Part shown: positions 24,287-31,388 of the stretch, piece by piece
Layout of the letters: each line of letters opens with the position of its first letter
Position numbering within the stretch: position 1 is the stretch's first letter
Notes under the pieces: generated by a model
Database searches by the model: none
The model's input: the letters and a program-made list of their open reading frames with translations, nothing else
Told to the model about the DNA's origin: nothing
DNA from: Microbacterium sp. SORGH_AS_0969
Lineage (GTDB): Bacteria > Actinomycetota > Actinomycetes > Actinomycetales > Microbacteriaceae
Reading direction: 5' to 3'
Assembly: GCF_030818255.1 (NCBI RefSeq)
Contig: NZ_JAUTAG010000001.1
Span: forward strand, 806,001-870,000
Length of the DNA: 64,000 bases
Made by a program: the position numbers and the translations under genes

Positions 24287-25212
24287 GCGGGTTCGTCCGG
24301 TCCGTCATCGGCGACCTCGCCCCCGACGCGCTCGGCACCGTCGACTACCACGAGCACCTCTTCCAGGTCTCGCCTCTGCTGCCCGACGACGATCTCGACG
24401 ACGAGGAGGCCAGCACCGAGGAGACCCGCCAGTTCGCGGCATCCGGATTCCACACCCTCGTGGATGCCACACCCCTGGGCCTCGGCCGTCGCCCCGCCGC
24501 CGCGCGTCGCATCGCGGAGGCCACCGGGGTCGCCGTCGTGCTCACCACCGGCCTGCACCGCCGCGAGCACTACGGAGACGGACATCCGCTCCTCTCGGCG
24601 GACGTCGACACACTCGCCGCGGCGTTCGAGGACGACCTGGTGCGGGGAGCTGCGGAGCCCGGCGGCGAGCGCGACCCCGCGGTGCGCGCGGGCGTCCTCA
24701 AGGCCGGGATGGGCTACTGGCGACTGGATGCCATCGCCCGACGTTCGATCGAGGCGATCGGCCGCGCGCACGCGGCGACCGGCGCTCCGGTCATGGTGCA
24801 CCTCGAGCACGGAACCGCGGCCTTCGAGGCGCTGGAGGCGCTCGCATCCGTCGGCGTGCGGGCCGACCGCGTCGCCCTGGCGCACGTCGATCGCAATCCC
24901 GACCCCGGGCTGCACGCCGAGCTCGCTGCCACGGGAGCCTTCCTCGGCTACGACGGACCCGCTCGCGCGCGAGAGCACCCCGACTCCGTGGTGCTCGCGT
25001 GTCTGATCGCCACCGCCGCGGCCGGAGGCGGGGACCGCATCCTGCTGGGCGGCGACGTCGCTCGCCGCACCCGCTACGTCGCCTACGGCGGCATGCCGGG
25101 GCTGCGCTACCTCGGCGACCGCTTCGTCCCGCGCCTGCGCGCCGAGGGCGGCGCCGACCTGGCCGACGCGGTCCTGCGCCGCAACCCCGCCGCCTGGCTC
25201 ACTTGGCGCTGA
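24283..25212 (+). CDS. Phosphotriesterase-family metal-dependent lactonase
   Basis: A 309-residue TIM-barrel metalloenzyme of the PTE family. The metal-binding HEH is at residues 23-25 (YHEHLF), a probable carboxylated Lys at about 133 (VLKAGMGYW), then His in VHLEHG and AHVDRN, and Asp in GGDVARR. In sugar clusters such enzymes commonly hydrolyse sugar lactones. The ATG at 24283 overlaps the dehydrogenase stop. With the divergent SDR it suggests the order sugar, lactone, free acid. The gene ends the RpiR transcription unit; 392 bases with a hairpin and an operator separate it from the next operon. Confidence 0.85.
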   Translation: MSGFVRSVIGDLAPDALGTVDYHEHLFQVSPLLPDDDLDDEEASTEETRQFAASGFHTLVDATPLGLGRRPAAARRIAEATGVAVVLTTGLHRREHYGDGHPLLSADVDTLAAAFEDDLVRGAAEPGGERDPAVRAGVLKAGMGYWRLDAIARRSIEAIGRAHAATGAPVMVHLEHGTAAFEALEALASVGVRADRVALAHVDRNPDPGLHAELAATGAFLGYDGPARAREHPDSVVLACLIATAAAGGGDRILLGGDVARRTRYVAYGGMPGLRYLGDRFVPRLRAEGGADLADAVLRRNPAAWLTWR

Positions 25213-25375
25213 GCCGGGGCGCCGCGAGCCGACGCGCGGCGAGGCGCCGGGCATCGCGCCCCCGGCCGTGCGCACCCCGGGGCTGTGCGCGGCGCGGGCC
25301 GTGCGCACCCCGGGGCTGTGCGCGACCCGCGCCGCGAGTCGATGGGGCCCCGCGCGCGCTCATCGCGTGGCGACG

Positions 25376-25441
25376 GGAGGAGATCTGGCGCGCGGAGGAC
25401 GCGGGAGCGCTCACACGTCCTCCGCTCGCCAGGTCTCCTCC
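25376..25441. repeat. Long hairpin in the gap between the RpiR unit and the six-gene operon
   Basis: Arms GGAGGAGATCTGGCG... and ...CGCCAGGTCTCCTCC pair over about 26 bases, with a few mismatches and a 14-base loop. The element is part of the 392-base gene-free gap 25213-25604. The gap also has a short direct repeat (CGTGCGCACCCCGGGGCTGT, twice, about 25268-25322) before the hairpin, and the operator after it. It is a probable terminator of the RpiR-dehydrogenase-lactonase unit. Confidence 0.6.
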
Positions 25442-25549
25442 GTACACCCCAGATCGGCACCGCACACACGGACGAAGTAGCCGAACTACGCGCAAAGCCT
25501 CGCCACTGGCACCAAAGCGTCGGAGATTGCCCAAACTCCCCCACTTCTT

Positions 25550-25562
25550 GTAGTGTTACTAC
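25550..25562. promoter_or_regulatory. Candidate RpiR operator before the six-gene catabolic operon
   Basis: GTAG-TGTTA-CTAC, a perfect 4-bp-arm dyad, lies 43 bases before the ATG at 25605. The surrounding CTTCTTGTAG is AT-rich for this genome, which fits a promoter region. Confidence 0.65.
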
Positions 25563-25604
25563 GCACGACGACGTACCCCAGTCGTCGGCGAAGGGAACGA
25601 CTGC

Positions 25605-26207
25605 ATGTGCGCCGCTGCACGACTGGCCGAACCGGCCCGGCTGACCGTCGATATCGCCCGTGGCCTCCTCGCCGGAGGATCCGAGCGCTACGAGAAGCAC
25701 CTGCCCGACCTCGCGGGCGTCTATCGCGATGACGCGGCCTACGCCGAAGCGATCACCCGCGACGGCGGCGAGCCGGTCTACTGGGTCGAGAGCAGCACCC
25801 CCGAGACCGGGCGCGGAGCGCTCACCATCGGCCTGAGCGTCCTCCGTCCCGGCCGGATCGGCGACGAGTTCGCGATGACGCGAGGGCACCTGCACGCGCA
25901 GGCCGAGTTCGCCGAGCTCTACTACGGCGTCGCCGGTTCCGGCGTGATGCTGCTCGAGTCGGTCGAGGGCGAGTCCCGCGCTCTGCCCATCGCTCCCGGC
26001 GTCGTCGTCCACGTCCCCGGCGGCTGGATCCACCGCAGCGTGAACGTCGGCGACGACACGCTCGTGACGCTCTTCACCTACGCCACCGAGGCCGGTCAGG
26101 ACTACGGGATCATCGCCGACGCCGGAGGCATGCGACAGCTCGTCGTGGCCGACGGTGACGACTGGACGACCCGCCCGAACCCCGACCACGGAGGCTACCG
26201 TGCCTGA
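25605..26207 (+). CDS. Cupin-type glucose-6-phosphate isomerase family protein
   Basis: A 200-residue single-domain cupin of the archaeal-type phosphoglucose isomerase family (PF06560). The metal ligands are in TRGHLHAQAEFAELYYG (His about 93 and 95, Glu about 100), and a later His is in VPGGWIHRSVNVG. Such enzymes interconvert aldose and ketose phosphates using a bound metal. In this position the substrate may be another phosphorylated sugar. It is the first gene of a six-gene operon, preceded by the operator at 25550-25562. Its stop overlaps the next gene. Confidence 0.85.
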   Translation: MCAAARLAEPARLTVDIARGLLAGGSERYEKHLPDLAGVYRDDAAYAEAITRDGGEPVYWVESSTPETGRGALTIGLSVLRPGRIGDEFAMTRGHLHAQAEFAELYYGVAGSGVMLLESVEGESRALPIAPGVVVHVPGGWIHRSVNVGDDTLVTLFTYATEAGQDYGIIADAGGMRQLVVADGDDWTTRPNPDHGGYRA

Positions 26208-26889
26208 TCCCGGTCCCGTCCTCGCGGACCTCGCCCGACACATCGACATCAGCTGCGTCCAAGCGCAGCACGCGCGCGCCGACATCGACGAGCTCGTGCG
26301 CCAGGCGGTGGCGGGCGGTTTCGTCAGCGCCCACGTCCTCCCCGAGTGGCTCGGGTACCTGCGCGAACGCCTGGAGGGCACGGGCGTCCTCGCCGGCTCG
26401 CCGGTGTCGTTCCCGAGCGGCGGTGCCACGACCGCGACGAAGGTGGCCGAGGCATCCGAGCTCCTCGACCTCGGCGCTCAAGAGCTCGACGTCGTCGTCG
26501 CGATCGGACGCCTGCGCTCCGGAGACGACGCCTACGTGACGAACGAGCTCGCCGCGATCGTCGAGGTCGTCGACGGCCGCGTGCCGCTGCGCGCGATCCT
26601 CGAAGTCGGCCGCCTCGACGACGACGACATCCGGCGGGGGGTGGATGCCGCCATCGAGGCGGGCGTGCCCTGGATCAAGACGGGCACCGGCTGGTCGGGC
26701 GTTGCGACCACGATCGAGCACATCCGACTGATCGCCGACCGGGCCGACGGTCGCGCAGCGCTCAAGGCCGCGGGAGGAATCCGCGACCTCGACACCGTCC
26801 GAACGATGGCCGAGCTCGGCGTCACCCGATTCGGCATGAATGCCACGGCCGCGCTGGCCGCGGTCGCCGCCACGAAGGACCAACGATGA
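26200..26889 (+). CDS. DERA (DeoC)-like class I aldolase
   Basis: A 229-residue TIM-barrel aldolase. The Schiff-base Lys is in WIKTGTGW (about 157), the second Lys in ALKAAGGI (about 188) and the Asp in QELDVVVAIG. These match the active-site set of deoxyribose-phosphate aldolase. The GTG at 26200 has GGAGG upstream and overlaps the isomerase stop by eight bases. The KTGTG variant in place of KTSTG and the setting without deoxynucleoside genes suggest a different aldol substrate. It probably cleaves a phosphorylated intermediate formed by the FGGY kinase. Confidence 0.82.
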   Translation: MPDPGPVLADLARHIDISCVQAQHARADIDELVRQAVAGGFVSAHVLPEWLGYLRERLEGTGVLAGSPVSFPSGGATTATKVAEASELLDLGAQELDVVVAIGRLRSGDDAYVTNELAAIVEVVDGRVPLRAILEVGRLDDDDIRRGVDAAIEAGVPWIKTGTGWSGVATTIEHIRLIADRADGRAALKAAGGIRDLDTVRTMAELGVTRFGMNATAALAAVAATKDQR

Positions 26890-27854
26890 CGTTTCCCACC
26901 CTCACCGCCTCGACCCTGCGTCCGGCGACGGCCCCTACGCTCTACTTCATCGGCGTCACGACGGGGAGTTCCTCGATCCAGCACGTCTTCCCCCGGTGGG
27001 CCGCGCACCTCGGATTGCAGGATGCCGTGCTGCAGGGCATCGACCTGCCCCTGCACGCACCCGCCGACGACTACCGCGCAGTCGTGCAGTTCATCGCGGA
27101 CGACCCCCTGAGCCTCGGGGCCCTGGTCACCACGCACAAGATCGATCTCTTCGCCGCGTGCCGCGACCTCTTCGACGAGATCGACGCCTTCGCCGAGCTG
27201 ATGGGTGAGACGAGCTGCATCTCCAAGCGCGACGGCCGGCTCATCTGCCACGCGAAGGACCCGATCTCGAGCGGTCTCGCCCTCGACGCCTTCCTACCGG
27301 CCGGGTTCTGGTCGCGCGGTCCCGCCGACGCGCTCTGCCTCGGCGCGGGCGGATCGTCGATCGCGATCAGCTGGTACCTGTCTCGGCAGGAGCGGGGCCT
27401 CGACCGGCCCGCGCGGGTCATCGTGACGAACCGCTCGGCGGCGCGCCTGGACCACCTGCGCGAGATCCACGCGTCGCTGCCGACCGACACGCTCTTCGAG
27501 TACCACCTCACCCCCACCCCGGCCGACAACGCCCGCGTGCTCGCCGACCTGGCGCCGCGCTCGCTGGTCGTCAACGCGACCGGCCTCGGCAAGGACGCCC
27601 CGGGCTCCCCCCTTCCCGACGACGCCGTCTTCCCCCTCGACGGGGTCGCGTGGGATCTCAACTACCGCGGCGATCTCGTCTTCCTCGACCAGGCGCGGGA
27701 GCAGAGCGCCGAGCGCCGCCTCCGGGTCGAGGATGGGTGGATCTATTTCGTGCACGGATGGACGCAGGTCATCGCCGAGGTCTTCGACATCGAGATCCCG
27801 ACGTCGGGCCCCTCTTTCGAGCGGCTGAGCGAGCTCGCCCTGGCCACCCGCTGA
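26886..27854 (+). CDS. Shikimate dehydrogenase-like (AroE superfamily) oxidoreductase
   Basis: A 322-residue protein with the AroE layout. The N-terminal domain has GVTTGSSSIQHVFPRWA (matching the substrate-binding Ser region) and VTTHKIDL (catalytic Lys). A Rossmann domain follows, with LCLGAGGSSIAISWYL and VIVTNRS. The usual NTDG loop is replaced by HAKDPISSG, which keeps the Asp. It is longer than AroE (about 270), and no aromatic-pathway genes are nearby. I take it as a dehydrogenase of a related polyol acid rather than of shikimate. ATGA overlap with the aldolase gene fixes the start. Confidence 0.8.
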   Translation: MTFPTLTASTLRPATAPTLYFIGVTTGSSSIQHVFPRWAAHLGLQDAVLQGIDLPLHAPADDYRAVVQFIADDPLSLGALVTTHKIDLFAACRDLFDEIDAFAELMGETSCISKRDGRLICHAKDPISSGLALDAFLPAGFWSRGPADALCLGAGGSSIAISWYLSRQERGLDRPARVIVTNRSAARLDHLREIHASLPTDTLFEYHLTPTPADNARVLADLAPRSLVVNATGLGKDAPGSPLPDDAVFPLDGVAWDLNYRGDLVFLDQAREQSAERRLRVEDGWIYFVHGWTQVIAEVFDIEIPTSGPSFERLSELALATR

Positions 27855-27857
27855 TCG

Positions 27858-29369
27858 ATGGGTCCTCTCGCTCTCGCTCTCGACCTCGGTACCGGGGGGT
27901 GTAAAGCGTCTCTCTGGTCGGCCAAGGGCCGCTCGGTCGCCGAGACGGTCGTGTCGTATCCGACGCGGCATCCCGGTCCCGGCCGTGCCGAGCAGCGGCC
28001 GGAGGAGTGGTGGGATGCCGTGGTCTCGGCGACCCGCGAGGTCGTCGCCCAGACTCCCGGCGCGCGTGAAGCCGTCATCGGGATCGCCCTGTCGGGGCAG
28101 AGCCTCGGCGTCGTGCAGGTCGACGCCGCCGGAGAGCTCGTCGCCCGCGACACCCCGATCTGGTCGGACACCCGCGGTCGGACCGAAGACGTCTTCGCCC
28201 ACCTCGACGAGGACGCGTGGTACCTGCGCACGGGCAACGGCTTCGGCGCGCAGTTGTACCCGGTGTTCAAGGCGCAGACGATGCGCACCGAGGATCCGGA
28301 GGGATGGGCACGCACCCGGTCCCTGCTCGGCTCGAAGGACTGGATCACCCTGCGGCTCACCGGCGAGGTCGCGACCGACCACTCCATGGCATCCGGGTCG
28401 GGCGCCTACGACCTCACCCGCGGCGACTACGACGACGCGATCCTCGACGCGGCCGAGCTCGACCGCTCCCTGCTCCCCGTCCCGCGCGAGTCGTCCGACG
28501 TCGTCGGGACGCTCCGGGCCGACGCCGCGGAGGCACTTGGGCTCCCCGCAGGGGTACCCGTGCACGCGGGGGCGGTCGACAACGCGGCGATGGCACTCGG
28601 CTCCCGCGGCACGACGGACGGTCGGATCTACGCCGCCCTCGGCTCCTCGAGCTGGATGACGGTGACCGCGAGCGCCCCCGTCCTCGACGTCGAGACCCGC
28701 CCCTACGTCTTCCGTCACGCCGTGCCGGGGCTCTACATCAGCGCGCTGTCGACGTTCAGCAGCGGCACGACGCTGACCTGGCTGCGCGACGTGATGCGTC
28801 CGGGTGCCGACATCGGCGCGTTCATCGACGGTGCGGCGGCGAGCCCGCGCGGCGCGCGAGGCGCCGTGTTCGTCCCGACGCTCGCGGGCGGCACCCCGCT
28901 CGAGGGCGGCAGCGGGGTGCGGGGACTCCTCGCCGGTGTCGAGCTCGGCACCGACGCCGACGACCTCGTGCGGGCATGCCTCGAGGGGGTGGCGTTCGCG
29001 CTCGACCGGAGCCTGCGTCACATCCGCACGCTCAGCGGACTGCCGTCCGACACCGACCTGCTCGTCTCGGGCGGGGGTAGTCGGTCCGCCGTCTGGAACC
29101 GGATCTACGCCGACGTGCTCGACACCCCGCTCGTGCGCACCACCGTCGACCAGCAGGCGGCGACCCTCGGCGCCGCCGCCCTCGTCTTCGCCGGGTCCGG
29201 GGTGTGGCCCTCCCTCGCCGCGGCGGACGACGCGCACGAGGTCGTCGACCGCGTGATCCCCGACCCCGACGGGGTGCGCGCTTATGCCGCGCTCCGTGAC
29301 CGCTACACCGCGGCGGCCGACGCCGCGGTGGTCTTCGCCCGATCCACCCCTTCCCAGGAGAACGCATGA
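27858..29369 (+). CDS. FGGY-family carbohydrate kinase (xylulokinase-like)
   Basis: A 503-residue sugar kinase of the FGGY family. It begins LALALDLGTGGCKASLWS (phosphate-binding loop 1), has LSGQSLGVVQ, the catalytic Asp in GAVDNAAMALGS, and LVSGGGSRSAVWNRIYADV near the end. Of known members it is closest in feel to xylulokinases, but the sugar specificity cannot be read. It follows the AroE-like gene with a three-base gap and overlaps the next SDR gene. It probably phosphorylates the sugar or sugar acid before aldol cleavage. Confidence 0.92.
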   Translation: MGPLALALDLGTGGCKASLWSAKGRSVAETVVSYPTRHPGPGRAEQRPEEWWDAVVSATREVVAQTPGAREAVIGIALSGQSLGVVQVDAAGELVARDTPIWSDTRGRTEDVFAHLDEDAWYLRTGNGFGAQLYPVFKAQTMRTEDPEGWARTRSLLGSKDWITLRLTGEVATDHSMASGSGAYDLTRGDYDDAILDAAELDRSLLPVPRESSDVVGTLRADAAEALGLPAGVPVHAGAVDNAAMALGSRGTTDGRIYAALGSSSWMTVTASAPVLDVETRPYVFRHAVPGLYISALSTFSSGTTLTWLRDVMRPGADIGAFIDGAAASPRGARGAVFVPTLAGGTPLEGGSGVRGLLAGVELGTDADDLVRACLEGVAFALDRSLRHIRTLSGLPSDTDLLVSGGGSRSAVWNRIYADVLDTPLVRTTVDQQAATLGAAALVFAGSGVWPSLAAADDAHEVVDRVIPDPDGVRAYAALRDRYTAAADAAVVFARSTPSQENA

Positions 29370-30091
29370 CCTCCCTTCCCCTCGTCGTCATCACCGGAGC
29401 CAGCTCCGGCATCGGTGCCGCGACCGCGCGCGCCTTCTCGGCCGCCGGACACCCGCTGCTCCTCATCGCGCGGCGCCTCGCCCCGATGCAGGCCCTCGGT
29501 CTTCCGGATGCCGAGCTCGCCGAGGCCGACGTCACCGACACCGCCGCGGTGGCCGCGGCCATCGCGCGCGCCGAGGAGCGGTTCGGTCCGGTCGACCTGC
29601 TGGTCAACAATGCCGGGCTGATGGCGCTGTCAGCGGTCGCCGAGCAGGACCCCGCGCTCGTGCAGGAGCAGTTCGACGTCAACTGCGTCGCCCTGGTGAA
29701 GAACAGCCAGCTCGTGCTCCCGGGCATGCAGGAGCGCCGTCACGGCACGATCGTCAACATCGGCTCGATCGCCGGCAAGCAGCTCTACGAGAACCACGTC
29801 GTCTACAACGGCACGAAGTACGCCGTGCACGCGATGACCGAGGGACTGCGGCGCGAGAACGCCGCGCACGGCGTCCGTGTGCTCCTCGTCGCCCCCGGAA
29901 TGGTCGACACGGCCCTGCTCAGCAACACCGGCGAGGGCGACGTCCTCGACGGCTACCGCGAGTACAAGCAGAGCATCGGCGGCGGACTCGTGCCCGACGA
30001 CATCGCCCGCGCGATCCTCGCCGCGTACCAGCTGCCCCAGCACGTGAGCTTCCGCGAGATCGTGGTCGCCCCGACGTCGCAAGACGCATGA
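29366..30091 (+). CDS. Short-chain dehydrogenase/reductase (second SDR of the island)
   Basis: A 241-residue SDR with TGASSGIG (about 11-18), LVNNAGLM, catalytic Ser in NIGSIAGK and the Tyr/Lys pair in YNGTKYAVH. The residues after the second strand (LIARRLAPM) include Arg, which favours NADP. It differs clearly from the SDR at 21587, so the two probably act on different steps. Starts and stops overlap both neighbours by four bases, so it is firmly part of the operon. Confidence 0.9.
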   Translation: MTSLPLVVITGASSGIGAATARAFSAAGHPLLLIARRLAPMQALGLPDAELAEADVTDTAAVAAAIARAEERFGPVDLLVNNAGLMALSAVAEQDPALVQEQFDVNCVALVKNSQLVLPGMQERRHGTIVNIGSIAGKQLYENHVVYNGTKYAVHAMTEGLRRENAAHGVRVLLVAPGMVDTALLSNTGEGDVLDGYREYKQSIGGGLVPDDIARAILAAYQLPQHVSFREIVVAPTSQDA

Positions 30092-30717
30092 GCGCCGCTC
30101 ACGACGTGCTGCACGGCAGCCGGATCGTCCCCGTGGTGGTGCTCGACGATGCGTCCTTCGCGCCCGACCTCGCCGACGCGCTCCAGGCCGGCGGCATCCC
30201 GACCGCCGAGATCACCCTCCGCACCCCCGCCGCCCTCGATGCGATCCGCGCGGTCGCCGGACGATCCGGCTTCGCCGTCGGTGCCGGCACGGTGACGACC
30301 GTCGCCCAGGTCGAGGCGGCCGTCGACGCCGGCGCGACCTACCTCGTCTCACCGGGGTTCGACGACGCCGTGGTCGAGCGGGCGGCGGAGCTCGGCATCC
30401 CGTTCCTCCCCGGAGTCGCGACCGCGACCGAGATCCAGCGAGCGATCGCCGCGGGACTCGACCGACTCAAACTCTTCCCCGCGGGCGCCGTGGGCGGACC
30501 CACTGCGCTGAAGGCCTTCGCCGGGCCGTTCCCCGACGTGCGGTTCCTCCCGTCGGGTGGGGTGTCCTCCGCGAACGCCGCCGAGTACCTCGCCCTGGGC
30601 AACGTCTTCGCGGTGAGCGGGTCGTGGATGGTGCCGGCCGCAGCCCTCGCGGCACGGGATGCCGAGACCGTGCGCGCCCTGTCCGCCGAGGCGTCCGCGG
30701 CGGCCTCGGCGATCTGA
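30088..30717 (+). CDS. KDPG/KHG-type aldolase
   Basis: A 209-residue class I aldolase. The catalytic Glu is in AEITLRT (about 41), the phosphate loop includes GAGTV and LPSGGVSS, and the Schiff-base Lys is in LKLFPAG (about 127). The family cleaves 2-keto-3-deoxy acid phosphates to pyruvate and an aldehyde. It is the last gene of the operon and overlaps the SDR by ATGA. No Edd/IlvD- or enolase-type dehydratase is seen in the window, so the source of a 2-keto-3-deoxy acid is an open point. Confidence 0.92.
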   Translation: MSAAHDVLHGSRIVPVVVLDDASFAPDLADALQAGGIPTAEITLRTPAALDAIRAVAGRSGFAVGAGTVTTVAQVEAAVDAGATYLVSPGFDDAVVERAAELGIPFLPGVATATEIQRAIAAGLDRLKLFPAGAVGGPTALKAFAGPFPDVRFLPSGGVSSANAAEYLALGNVFAVSGSWMVPAAALAARDAETVRALSAEASAAASAI

Positions 30718-30759
30718 CGAACCGTCGCGGGGCCGCCGGGTGGGAGCCCGCGCGGCCCA

Positions 30760-31186
30760 TACCGTCGCGCGGAGTTCCTCCCCGACACGCCGGCCCACGG
30801 CACCCCGAACCGGCGCGTCGCGGCCCGACTCCGCCCGACGGCACATCGGCACATTCGCCGCCGCGACCCCGGCCCCGTACCGTCACGCGGAGTCCGTGCC
30901 CGACACGCCGAGTTCCGGCATCCCGAACCGGCGTGTCACGGCCCGACTCCGCCTGACGGCACACCGGCACGTTCGCCGCCCCCGTACCCTCACGCGGAGT
31001 TCCACCCCGACACGCCGGCCCACGGCACCCCGAACCGGCGCGTCGCGGCTCGACTCCGCCCTACGGCACATCGGCACCAACGCCGCTGCGACCCCCGCCC
31101 CGCACCGTCACGCGGAACCCGCACCCGCCACGCGGGGTTCCGGCGTCCGGGATCGGCGTGTCCACCCTCGACTCCGTAAGACGGTA
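30760..31186. repeat. Four 84-bp palindromic units after the KDPG aldolase gene
   Basis: Units at 30760-30843, 30878-30961, 30985-31068 and 31102-31186 begin TACCGTCACGCGGAGT (with variants) and end ACTCCGCCTGACGGCA, its near inverted complement. An inner dyad CGACACGCCG / CGGCGTGTC completes a long stem. Spacers of 23-34 bases share CATCGGCAC words. The ends and inner CCGGCGTGTC match the 153-bp units at 2583-3017. The gap 30718-31388 holds no gene, only these units and two operators. Confidence 0.8.
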
Positions 31187-31216
31187 CTCCGCGCACCCAT
31201 AAGACCTCACGTAGAG

Positions 31217-31229
31217 TAGTACAACTACA
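31217..31229. promoter_or_regulatory. Candidate RpiR operator, distal site before the secreted glycosidase
   Basis: GTAG-TACAA-CTAC, a perfect 4-bp-arm dyad, lies 160 bases before the ATG at 31389 in an AT-rich stretch. A second site follows at 31322, and a paired arrangement could allow looping. Confidence 0.55.
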
Positions 31230-31321
31230 AACAGTAGTGACGATCAGCGTGAAAAACCATGACAATTCGGGCTTGCGCGACCATTGCAACCCTCATAGCC
31301 TCGCTGATACATCCCCCCGGC

Positions 31322-31334
31322 GTAGCATTACTAC
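31322..31334. promoter_or_regulatory. Candidate RpiR operator, proximal site before the secreted glycosidase
   Basis: GTAG-CATTA-CTAC, a perfect 4-bp-arm dyad, lies 55 bases before the ATG at 31389. Its spacing to the start is like that of the site before the binding-protein gene (59 bases). Confidence 0.65.
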
Positions 31335-31388
31335 CGATTCAGTGATGAGTCACCGCGACGCCTCCCATCACCGGCGATAGGAGAACCC

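Noticed and set aside
26200..26889. Genuine deoxyribose-phosphate aldolase of nucleoside salvage
   Set aside because: The active-site Lys residues are there, but no deoA, deoB, deoD or cdd genes are nearby, the motif is KTGTG, and the gene is locked into a sugar operon. A different substrate is more likely.
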